Shown here: piece by piece, positions 55,288-62,183 of the stretch
Position numbering within the stretch: the first letter of the stretch is position 1
Layout of the letters: the number at the start of each line of letters is the position of its first letter
NCBI RefSeq assembly: GCF_022370635.2
Contig: NZ_CP092362.2
Span: forward strand, 2,480,001-2,544,000
DNA from: Mycolicibacterium crocinum
GTDB lineage: Bacteria > Actinomycetota > Actinomycetes > Mycobacteriales > Mycobacteriaceae
Direction of reading: 5' to 3'
Length of the DNA stretch: 64,000 nt
The notes under the pieces: model-generated
Told to the model about the DNA's origin: nothing
What the model saw: only the letters and a program-made list of their open reading frames with translations
The model's database searches: none
Made by a program: the position numbers and the translations under genes

Positions 55288-55303
55288 TGTGACGTAAATC
55301 ACA
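55288..55303. promoter_or_regulatory. Crp-type binding site
   Basis: TGTGACGTAAATCACA is a perfect TGTGA-N6-TCACA palindrome. It lies 64 bases before the cei GTG and 91 bases before the DUF4193 ATG, so it could act on either. Confidence 0.7.
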
Positions 55304-55394
55304 CACGACGTAAGGGTCATCCGGGCACGAATCGTTTGGCGGATCCGTTCCACGCTGATACAAAGCCATGCTGAGGTTACGAGGGGACAACAAG

Positions 55395-55697
55395 ATGGCT
55401 ACCGACTACGACGCCCCGCGGCGCACCGAGACCGACGAGGTGTCCGAGGATTCGCTCGAGGAATTGAAGGCTCGCCGCAATGAGGCGCAGTCGGCTGTGG
55501 TGGATGTCGACGAGACGGATTCCGCGGAGAATTTCGAGCTGCCCGGTGCTGATCTGTCGGGCGAAGAGTTGTCGGTACGCGTAGTTCCCAAGCAGGCAGA
55601 CGAGTTCACCTGCTCCAGCTGCTTTTTGGTGCACCACCGCAGCCGGCTGGCCAGCGACAAGAACGGTGTGTTGCTCTGCACCGATTGCGCCGCTTGA
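55395..55697 (+). CDS. DUF4193 zinc-ribbon protein (Rv2699c type)
   Basis: A 100-residue, very acidic actinobacterial protein, strongly expressed and of unknown role. Seen: TDYDAPRRTETDEVSEDSLE with an acidic coil, ELSVRVVPKQADEFTCSSCF and LLCTDCAA; the two CxxC pairs should bind one zinc. GAGGGGACAACAAG precedes the ATG at 55395. A Crp-type site 91 bases upstream may control it. Its TGA abuts the DUF3093 stop (TGATCA). Confidence 0.88.
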   Translation: MATDYDAPRRTETDEVSEDSLEELKARRNEAQSAVVDVDETDSAENFELPGADLSGEELSVRVVPKQADEFTCSSCFLVHHRSRLASDKNGVLLCTDCAA

Positions 55698-56174
55698 TCA
55701 GCTCCGCAACGCGGAGAGCACCCGGTCCGGGTGGCGGGCGCTGACCAGCCAATACGGCGTCGGATCATCCGGGTCCTCGAGCACGACCAGCACCAGAGGG
55801 CCCACCCAGCCGCGATGCAGCACGAACGCTGCCGGATCGAGCTGGCGGCCCAGCGCCGCCGACTTCGCGGATCGCGGGATCTCGGCCGAGCGGGAAACCA
55901 CCGACATCGGTAGATGCGCCTGGCCGGCCCACAGTTCGACCTCAGCGCCGTCGGTGACGACCCGAACCTCGGTGCGGCTCATCCACAGCAGCACACCGAC
56001 GGCGACCGCGCCGAGCAGGGCGTAGGGCAGCCACACCGGCAGGGTGCGCACACCCATGGTGACTTCCTTGGCGATCAGCGCCGCCAGAGCCAGGCCGAGC
56101 GGCCACCACCACCACGGCACCCACAGCCGCTCGCGGTACCGCACGGTTTGCGAGGTCACACGCGAACCAGACAC
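55698..56174 (-). CDS. DUF3093 membrane protein (Rv2698 type)
   Basis: A 158-residue protein with two transmembrane helices ([20 protein letters not shown] and [20 protein letters not shown], residues 17-37 and 45-65), then a soluble domain ending [18 protein letters not shown]. Function unknown. The GTG at 56172-56174 is chosen because a minus-strand TACCCT lies 7 bases upstream; a longer ATG start at 56198 would overlap the divergent dut promoter and lie 1 base from the dut GTG. Confidence 0.83.
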   Translation of the reverse strand: MSGSRVTSQTVRYRERLWVPWWWWPLGLALAALIAKEVTMGVRTLPVWLPYALLGAVAVGVLLWMSRTEVRVVTDGAEVELWAGQAHLPMSVVSRSAEIPRSAKSAALGRQLDPAAFVLHRGWVGPLVLVVLEDPDDPTPYWLVSARHPDRVLSALRS

Positions 56175-56181
56175 GCGGCCA

Positions 56182-56187
56182 AGGGTA
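56182..56187 (-). promoter_or_regulatory. -10 element of the DUF3093 gene
   Basis: Minus-strand TACCCT, 7 bases before the GTG at 56174. Shares the TA at 56186-56187 with the dut -10 on the other strand. Confidence 0.45.
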
Positions 56188-56191
56188 GTCT
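56186..56191 (+). promoter_or_regulatory. -10 element of dut
   Basis: TAGTCT, 8 bases before the GTG at 56200; overlaps the oppositely directed -10 of the DUF3093 gene by two bases. Confidence 0.45.
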
Positions 56192-56199
56192 TTCCCATC

Positions 56200-56664
56200 G
56201 TGCCGACCAGTCTCGCGGTGGTTCGCCTGGACCGCGATCTCCCGATGCCCAGCCGCGCCCACGACGGCGATGCGGGCGTGGATTTGTTCAGCGCGCAGGA
56301 CGTCGACCTGGCGCCCGGCCAGCGCGCCCTGGTGGGCACAGGGATCGCCGTGGCGATCCCGCACGGCATGGTCGGTCTGGTCCACCCGCGCTCCGGTTTG
56401 GCTGCGCGCGTTGGACTTTCGATCGTCAACAGCCCCGGCACGATCGACGCCGGTTACCGCGGCGAAGTAAAAGTGTCGTTGATCAACCTCGACCCCGCCA
56501 CGCCGATCACGATCCGGCGTGGCGACCGTATCGCCCAGTTGCTGGTCCAGCGGGTCGAACTTCCAGAGCTGGTCGAGGTGGCCTCGTTCGACGAGGCCGG
56601 ACTGGCTGACACCACCCGTGGCGAGGGCGGCTACGGATCCTCCGGCGGACATGCGAGTTTGTGA
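56200..56664 (+). CDS. dut: dUTP pyrophosphatase Dut
   Basis: Hydrolyses dUTP to dUMP, keeping uracil out of DNA. 154 residues, the same as the M. tuberculosis enzyme as I recall. All five trimeric dUTPase motifs are seen: [63 protein letters not shown] and the flexible C-terminal [17 protein letters not shown] at 56200. The TGA stop overlaps the DUF3710 start (TGATG). Confidence 0.96.
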   Translation: MPTSLAVVRLDRDLPMPSRAHDGDAGVDLFSAQDVDLAPGQRALVGTGIAVAIPHGMVGLVHPRSGLAARVGLSIVNSPGTIDAGYRGEVKVSLINLDPATPITIRRGDRIAQLLVQRVELPELVEVASFDEAGLADTTRGEGGYGSSGGHASL

Positions 56665-57437
56665 TGGCATTCGGCAGACGTAAGAACGAAGCGGGCGCGG
56701 ACGCGACGCCGGAGACCCCGGCGGTCGAGGACGTCGCCGTCGAGGACGTCGACAGCGGCGACAACGACTACGAGGGCGGCCCATTCGACATCGAGGACTT
56801 CGACAACCCGGCCGACGCCGCCGAAGCCCGGCTGGACCTCGGCTCGGTGCTCGTGCCGATGCCGGCGGCCGGCCAGGTCCAGGTCGAGCTGAACGAGGTG
56901 GGAGTGCCCAGCGCCGTGTGGGTGGTCACGGCGCACGGCCGGTTCACGATCGCCGCCTACGCGGCGCCGAAGTCACCCGGATTGTGGCGCGAGGTCGCCA
57001 GCGAGCTGGCTGATTCGCTGCGGAAGGACAACGCGCGGGTGTCCATCGAGGACGGCCCGTGGGGTCGTGAGGTGGTCGGCACCGGTGCCGGAGTGGTCCG
57101 CTTCATCGGCGTCGACGGCTACCGCTGGATGATCCGCTGTGTAGTCAACGGCGCGCCCGAAGCGATGGAAAACCTGGTTGCCGAGGCGCGAGAAGCCTTG
57201 AGCGACACCGTGGTTCGTCGCGGTGACACCCCACTGCCGGTGCGCACCCCGCTGCAGGTCCAGCTGCCCGAGCCGATGCTCGAGCAGCTGCGGCAGGCCG
57301 CCGCGCAGCAGGCGCAGATGGCGGCCGCTCAGCAGGCGCTGATGCAGCAGCAGGGCCAGGGCGAGATGCCGACCGAGCGGCGCAGTGCCTCCGGCTCGGC
57401 CATGCAACAGCTGCGCAGCTCCAGCACCGGCGGCTAG
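56664..57437 (+). CDS. DUF3710 protein (Rv2696c type)
   Basis: A 257-residue actinobacterial protein of unknown function. Seen: an acidic N-terminus (VEDVAVEDVDSGDNDYEGGP), a folded core (VWVVTAHGRFTIAAYAAPKS, EDGPWGREVVGTGAGVVRFI, GYRWMIRCVVNGAPE) and a C-terminal Gln/Ala-rich tail (QQAQMAAAQQALMQQQGQG). ATG at 56664 shares its A with the dut stop, so translation is coupled. The stop shares a CTAG with the convergent hydrolase. Confidence 0.85.
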   Translation: MAFGRRKNEAGADATPETPAVEDVAVEDVDSGDNDYEGGPFDIEDFDNPADAAEARLDLGSVLVPMPAAGQVQVELNEVGVPSAVWVVTAHGRFTIAAYAAPKSPGLWREVASELADSLRKDNARVSIEDGPWGREVVGTGAGVVRFIGVDGYRWMIRCVVNGAPEAMENLVAEAREALSDTVVRRGDTPLPVRTPLQVQLPEPMLEQLRQAAAQQAQMAAAQQALMQQQGQGEMPTERRSASGSAMQQLRSSSTGG

Positions 57438-58138
57438 TCGGCCGCCTCGATCAGCGCCTCCACGCAGGCCGAACCCAGAACCTCTGGGTTCGGGCCGAAG
57501 TCGTCGAGGCTGACCGTCCGCAGCGCCGCGTGCGGCGCCGCCGCTGCCCATTCCACCGCCACTTCCAGCGGATGGATCGGGTCGTCCGTGGCACCCACCA
57601 CACCCATCGGCACGCTGAGCCGTTCCAGCTCGGCGACGCGGGGAGCGACATACCCGGCGGCTTCCTCCATCGCATCGGGCAGCTCCGGCCACTGACCCAG
57701 CCAGCTGCGGGCCAGCTCGTCGGCCAGCCAGGCCGGGCTGGACGCCCGCATCTGCGCGGTGGTGGCGACCAGGCCCTCGGTGCGCAATTGACGCGCGGTG
57801 TGCCGGGCCGACAGCGCGGCCGGAGCCTCGTGTGCCGCTCCGCTCCACGCCGGCAACGCGGCCAGCACCGCCACCGCGTGCCGGGGGTGCGCCAGTGCCC
57901 AGGCCAGCGTCACCGCCGCGCCGATCGACACCCCGCCGACGAGGATCGGGCCGTTGCGGGCAGCGTCGTCGAGCGCGTCGAGGTAGCCGGCGACCAGCCG
58001 GGCAGGCTGCGGCGCAGGCGTCGCGACCACCGCCCCGACCCGGTGCAGCGGCCCGGCGAACGCCCGGTACACGTAGTCGTCGTCGGAACCCGTGCCGGGC
58101 AGCAGCACCGCTGTGACGCCGCGGAAAGTGATGCTCAT
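57434..58138 (-). CDS. Alpha/beta hydrolase (Rv2695 type)
   Basis: A 234-residue compact hydrolase. Seen: VTAVLLPGTGSDDDYVYRAF near the N-terminus (oxyanion hole), nucleophile elbow LVGGVSIGAAVTLAWALAHP (GVSIG, Ser near residue 71), and Asp in VVGATDDPIHPLEVAVEW. A C-terminal His of a full triad is not obvious, so activity is uncertain. ATG at 58136-58138. Substrate unknown. Confidence 0.8.
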   Translation of the reverse strand: MSITFRGVTAVLLPGTGSDDDYVYRAFAGPLHRVGAVVATPAPQPARLVAGYLDALDDAARNGPILVGGVSIGAAVTLAWALAHPRHAVAVLAALPAWSGAAHEAPAALSARHTARQLRTEGLVATTAQMRASSPAWLADELARSWLGQWPELPDAMEEAAGYVAPRVAELERLSVPMGVVGATDDPIHPLEVAVEWAAAAPHAALRTVSLDDFGPNPEVLGSACVEALIEAAD

Positions 58139-58260
58139 CTCATGATCGTGCCCTGTGACGTATTAGCAACGGCCGCCGCGGGTATGCCACGTAGCGTCGG
58201 GGAACCAAGAGGTCTACCGTTGCGTTGGCATTGTGATCCGCTGGAGTATCAGGAGAGGCC

Positions 58261-58632
58261 ATGGCTACGGCCGAAAGTTTCGTCCGACGTCTCACCCGTC
58301 GGTTGACGGAGGACCCTGAGCAGCGCGACGTCGAAGAGCTCACTGACGAAGCCGCCAACTCCGGCGCCCAGCGAGCAATCGATTGCCAGCGAGGCCAAGA
58401 GGTCACCATGGTGGGCACCTTGCGCAGTGTCGAAACCAATGCCAAGGGCTGCGCCGGCGGCGTGCGCGCCGAATTCTTCGATGGCACCGACACCGTGACG
58501 CTGGTCTGGTTGGGACAGCGCCGCATCGCCGGTATCGAATCGGGCCGAGCGCTGAAGGTGCGTGGCCGGCTCGGCACCTTGGAGAACGGCACCAAGGCCA
58601 TTTACAACCCGCACTACGAGATCCAGACTTGA
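58261..58632 (+). CDS. OB-fold nucleic-acid-binding protein (Rv2694c type)
   Basis: A 123-residue protein: an N-terminal helix (FVRRLTRRLTEDPEQRDVEE) followed by an OB-fold beta barrel (RGQEVTMVGTLRSVETNAKG, VTLVWLGQRRIAGIESGRAL, RLGTLENGTKAIYNPHYEI). Related domains sit in RecG and tRNA synthetase-like proteins and bind single-stranded nucleic acid; the role here is inferred. AGGAG lies before the ATG at 58261. Overlaps the next gene by TTGA. Confidence 0.85.
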   Translation: MATAESFVRRLTRRLTEDPEQRDVEELTDEAANSGAQRAIDCQRGQEVTMVGTLRSVETNAKGCAGGVRAEFFDGTDTVTLVWLGQRRIAGIESGRALKVRGRLGTLENGTKAIYNPHYEIQT

Positions 58633-59348
58633 GCCGTCCCGTCGAAGACAGCGATCGCACCGACGGCTCGACCACCGACGACGTTGCCGAGACCCCCGAG
58701 GAGCGGACGGCGGCCCAGGCGCTGCTCGCCCAGATGGGCGGCGTCAGCGGGCTGATCTATTCGGCACTGCCGGTTGCGGTGCTGGTCCCGGTGAACACCG
58801 CGTTCGGCCTGCTGCCCGCTATCAGCGCTGCGCTCGGCGTCGCCGCCCTGATTTTGGTGTGGCGGCTCTACCGCCGCGATTCCGTGCAGCCCGCCATCTC
58901 GGGATTCATCGGCGTCGGGATCAGTGCGCTGATCGCCTGGATCGTGGGCGCCTCGAAAGGCTATTTCCTACTTGGTATTTGGACGTCACTGATCTGGGCC
59001 GGGGTATTCGCAGTCTCGGTGCTGATCCGCCGTCCCATCGTGGGCTATGCGTGGAGCTGGCTGCAAAGCAAGGATCGCGCCTGGCGCAGCAACCGGCGCG
59101 CCGTGCTGGCCTTCGACATCGCGACGCTGACCTGGGTGCTGGTCTTCGCGGCGCGCTTCGTGGTGCAGCGTCACCTCTACGACCTCGACCAGACCGGCTG
59201 GCTGGGGGTGGCCCGCATCGCGATGGGCTGGCCACTGACCGCCGTCGCCGCGCTGGTGACTTATCTGGCGATCCGCGCCGCGCAGCGGGCGATCCACGCC
59301 GCGCATGCGCGCAGCCACGAGACTCCGTCGGCGCCCGCCGGCGACTGA
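58629..59348 (+). CDS. DUF3159 membrane protein (Rv2693c type)
   Basis: Function unknown. About 239 residues with a polar N-terminus and six hydrophobic helices (SGLIYSALPVAVLVPVNTAF, LLPAISAALGVAALILVWRL, GFIGVGISALIAWIVGASKG, GIWTSLIWAGVFAVSVLIRR, LTWVLVFAARFVVQRH, GWPLTAVAALVTYLAI). The start is a TTG at 58629 overlapping the preceding stop (TTGA); no better start exists before the first helix. Co-transcribed with the OB-fold gene. Confidence 0.82.
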   Translation: MSRPVEDSDRTDGSTTDDVAETPEERTAAQALLAQMGGVSGLIYSALPVAVLVPVNTAFGLLPAISAALGVAALILVWRLYRRDSVQPAISGFIGVGISALIAWIVGASKGYFLLGIWTSLIWAGVFAVSVLIRRPIVGYAWSWLQSKDRAWRSNRRAVLAFDIATLTWVLVFAARFVVQRHLYDLDQTGWLGVARIAMGWPLTAVAALVTYLAIRAAQRAIHAAHARSHETPSAPAGD

Positions 59349-59354
59349 TTTTCG

Positions 59355-60740
59355 GTGACTGCCCGCGACGACCGCCTGCTGGTCGCCGTCGCCGTGCTGG
59401 CGTCGTTCGTCGCCTTCCTCGACGGCTCGGTGGTCAACCTCGCGTTGCCGGCCATCAGCGCCGAACTCGGCGGCGGTCTGGTCCTCCAGCAGTGGGTGGT
59501 CGACGGCTACCTGCTGACCTTGGGCGCCCTGATCCTGGTCGCCGGCGCCATCTCCGACACGTTCGGACGGCTGACGGTGCTACGGACCGGGCTGGTCGTG
59601 TTCGGTGTCGCGTCACTGGTGTGCGCGGTGGCCCCGAACGGCGCGGTGCTGGTGATCGGGCGCTGTGTGCAGGGGCTCGGTGCGGCCTTCCTGGTGCCCA
59701 GCTCGCTGGCGATGATCAACGCCACATTCTCCGGTCCGCAGCAATCCCGCGCGATCGGGATCTGGACGGCGTGGACCGGCACCGCGTTCGTGATCGGTCC
59801 GCTGCTGGGCGGCCTGCTCGTCGAAACGCTCGGCTGGCGCTGGGTGTTCGCCGTCAACGTGGTGCCGCTGGCCGTGACGATGGTCCTCGCCGGCAGGCTG
59901 GCCGTCGAGCCGGTCCGGCGGGCCGGGCGTATCGACGTCGTCGGCGCCGTGCTCACGGCGGTGGGTCTGAGCGCGATGGTCTTCGCGATGATCGAGCAGC
60001 AGCGGCTGGGCTGGCACCACCCGCTCATCGTCGCCGGGCTGATCACCGGGCCCGCCTGTCTGATCGCGTTCGGCTGGTGGGAGCGGCGCACACCCCATCC
60101 GATGCTGCCGCCCGCAATCTTCAGTGCCCGCAACTTCACCGTCGGCAACGTGGCGACCGTCTTCCTCTACGCGGGCATCACGCTCGGGATGCTTTTGGTG
60201 GCGCTGTTCGTACAGGAAGTCGGCCGGCTCTCGCCCGCTCAGGCAGGTCTGGCAACACTGCCGGTGCCCGTGCTGTCGTTCCTGCTGGCCGCCCGCTTCG
60301 GTGAACTGGCGGGCCGGCACGGACCCCGCCGCTTCATGGCGGTGGGGCCGGTGATCGCGGCGGCGGGCTTCGGATGGATGGCGCTGGCCCACGGCAACGT
60401 GTGGGTGCAAACCGTGCCGGGCCTGGTGCTGTTCGGGATCGGGCTGTCGGTCACGGTGTCACCGCTGACGGCCGCGATCCTTGCGGCGGTGGACCCGGCG
60501 CAGAGCGGCATCGGCTCGGCGATCAACAATACGGTGGCCCGGGTGGCGGGACTGATCGCGATCGCGTTCACCGCTGTGATCGTCGGCGACGCAATGAGTT
60601 TGGACGGTTTCCGCCGGGGCGTGCTGACCTCGGCGGCACTGCTGGTGATCGCCGGCATCGTATCGGCGGTCGGCATCCGCGACGACCGACGCGGTCGGTC
60701 CCCGGAGTCGGTCGCGACCGCGGCCTGCCGCGACCGCTAG
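59355..60740 (+). CDS. MFS transporter, DHA2/EmrB-type drug efflux
   Basis: Proton-coupled drug exporter, 461 residues with about 13-14 helices. Seen: VLASFVAFLDGSVVNLALPA (motif D1, first helix), GALILVAGAISDTFGRLTVL (motif A between helices 2 and 3), RCVQGLGAAFLVPSSLAMIN (motif B) and AWTGTAFVIGPLLGGLLVET (motif C, the antiporter signature). GTG at 59355, 6 bases after the DUF3159 stop. As I recall, no MFS gene lies here in M. tuberculosis, so it is an insertion. The stop shares a CTAG with trkA. Confidence 0.9.
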   Translation: MTARDDRLLVAVAVLASFVAFLDGSVVNLALPAISAELGGGLVLQQWVVDGYLLTLGALILVAGAISDTFGRLTVLRTGLVVFGVASLVCAVAPNGAVLVIGRCVQGLGAAFLVPSSLAMINATFSGPQQSRAIGIWTAWTGTAFVIGPLLGGLLVETLGWRWVFAVNVVPLAVTMVLAGRLAVEPVRRAGRIDVVGAVLTAVGLSAMVFAMIEQQRLGWHHPLIVAGLITGPACLIAFGWWERRTPHPMLPPAIFSARNFTVGNVATVFLYAGITLGMLLVALFVQEVGRLSPAQAGLATLPVPVLSFLLAARFGELAGRHGPRRFMAVGPVIAAAGFGWMALAHGNVWVQTVPGLVLFGIGLSVTVSPLTAAILAAVDPAQSGIGSAINNTVARVAGLIAIAFTAVIVGDAMSLDGFRRGVLTSAALLVIAGIVSAVGIRDDRRGRSPESVATAACRDR

Positions 60741-61417
60741 GTCGACGACGACAGCACGGTCTTGCGCAATTCGTCTTCCACCTCGGGGGCGGCCACGAAC
60801 AGCAGCTCGTCGCCGCCTTCGAGCGGTTCGTCGGCCTCCGGCACGATCACCCGCTGACCGCGCAGGATCGTCACCAGCGTGGCGTCGCGCGGCAGGACGA
60901 GCTTGCGCACCGGCCGTCCACCCCACGGGGTGTCGTCGGGCAGGGTGATCTCGACGAGATTGGCGTGGCCATGGCGGAACTGCATAAGCCGCACCAGGTC
61001 GCCGACGGCGACGGCCTCTTCCACCAGCGACGCCAGCATCCGGGGCGTGGACACCGCCACGTCGACGCCCCAAGAGTCGTCGAAAAGCCATTCGTTGCGG
61101 GGATCGTTGACCCGGGCCACGACGCGGGACACCGCGAACTCCGTCTTGGCCAGCAGGGACAGCACCACATTGGCCTTGTCGTCGCCGGTCGCGGCGACGA
61201 CGACGTCGAAGTCGTGCAGGTGCACCGACTCCAGCAGGCTGATCTCACACGCGTCACCGAGCCGCCAGTGCGCCGCAGGGATCGCGTCGACGTCGAGGTG
61301 CTCGGCGTTGCGCTCGATGAGCGTCACCTCGTGCTCGCTCTCCAGAAGCTCGCGGGCGATGGACCGGCCGACCGCACCCGCGCCGGCGATCGCCACCTTG
61401 AGTCGTTTGTCACCCAT
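60737..61417 (-). CDS. ceoC: TrkA-family potassium-channel regulator (CeoC type)
   Basis: A cytoplasmic NAD(H)-binding regulatory subunit for potassium uptake. 226 residues: an RCK N-domain with VAIAGAGAVGRSIARELLES near residues 8-27, VVVAATGDDKANVVLSLLAK, then an RCK C-domain (VRKLVLPRDATLVTILRGQR, PLEGGDELLFVAAPEVED). ATG at 61415-61417, one base after the upstream trkA stop, so translation is coupled. Converges with the MFS gene at a CTAG. Confidence 0.9.
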   Translation of the reverse strand: MGDKRLKVAIAGAGAVGRSIARELLESEHEVTLIERNAEHLDVDAIPAAHWRLGDACEISLLESVHLHDFDVVVAATGDDKANVVLSLLAKTEFAVSRVVARVNDPRNEWLFDDSWGVDVAVSTPRMLASLVEEAVAVGDLVRLMQFRHGHANLVEITLPDDTPWGGRPVRKLVLPRDATLVTILRGQRVIVPEADEPLEGGDELLFVAAPEVEDELRKTVLSSST

Positions 61418-61418
61418 G

Positions 61419-62096
61419 TCAGTGCCCCTCTTCGACGTCGGGGCCGGGCGGTAGCGCCGCGATGGCCAGCGCTTCGGCAGCGCGCCCGGACACCGCCGCG
61501 ATGTAAACCTGGTCACCGGCCTGCAGGACGGTCTTGGGCTCGGGCAGGATGCCGGTGCCGAACCGGATCACGAAGGCCACCCGGGAACCGGTCGCCTCCT
61601 CCAAGGACGTCAGCCGGTGACCCACCCAGCCTTCGTGGAGCGCCACCTCGGCGACGGCCATCGTGCCGGTGGGGTCGCGCCACTTCGTCGTCTCGGTGTC
61701 GCGCACCAGCGCGCCCAGCAGCCGGTCGGTGGTCCAGGGCACGGTGGCCACCGTCGGGATACCCAGTCGCTCGTAGACCGCGGCCCGCTTGGCGTCATAG
61801 ATGCGCGCGACGACGCGCTGCACACCGAACGTCTCACGCGCCACCCGCGCGGAAATGATGTTCGAGTTGTCCCCCGAGGACACCGCGGCGAACGCGTCGG
61901 CCTCTTGAATTCCGGAGCGCAGCAACACTTCCCGGTCGAAACCCATGCCCAGCACCCGCTCGCCGGAGAAGTCCGGCGACAGCCTGTGAAACGCCGTGGG
62001 ATCCCGATCGATGATCGCCACTTCGTGGCCGATCCGCGACAGAGCGTCAGCGAGCGCCGCGCCGACGCGGCCGCACCCCATCACCACTACCCGCAC
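61419..62096 (-). CDS. ceoB: TrkA-family potassium-channel regulator (CeoB type)
   Basis: First of the trkA pair, 225 residues. Seen: RVVVMGCGRVGAALADALSR (Rossmann fold) at the N-terminus, IIDRDPTAFHRLSPDFSG, AVSSGDNSNIISARVARETF and VVARIYDAKRAAVYERLG, then a C-terminal RCK C-domain (LPEPKTVLQAGDQVYIAAV). GTG at 62094-62096 with GAGGACACC upstream is chosen because the fold begins right there; a longer ATG start would add 20 basic residues. Divergent from the KimA-like gene. Confidence 0.9.
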   Translation of the reverse strand: MRVVVMGCGRVGAALADALSRIGHEVAIIDRDPTAFHRLSPDFSGERVLGMGFDREVLLRSGIQEADAFAAVSSGDNSNIISARVARETFGVQRVVARIYDAKRAAVYERLGIPTVATVPWTTDRLLGALVRDTETTKWRDPTGTMAVAEVALHEGWVGHRLTSLEEATGSRVAFVIRFGTGILPEPKTVLQAGDQVYIAAVSGRAAEALAIAALPPGPDVEEGH

Positions 62097-62169
62097 CTGG
62101 TGTCCTCTCGACTTCGACATCCGCCGACCCGACCGTATGGGGAACGCTACAGCCAAACCGGCTAGCGCC

Positions 62170-62175
62170 TACTCT
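62170..62175 (+). promoter_or_regulatory. -10 element of the KimA-like gene
   Basis: TACTCT, 8 bases before the GTG at 62184; probable leaderless start. Confidence 0.4.
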
Positions 62176-62183
62176 TGGCACTC

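Noticed and set aside
58562..60304. 580-codon Arg-rich frame spanning three genes
   Set aside because: Out-of-frame shadow across the OB-fold, DUF3159 and MFS genes.
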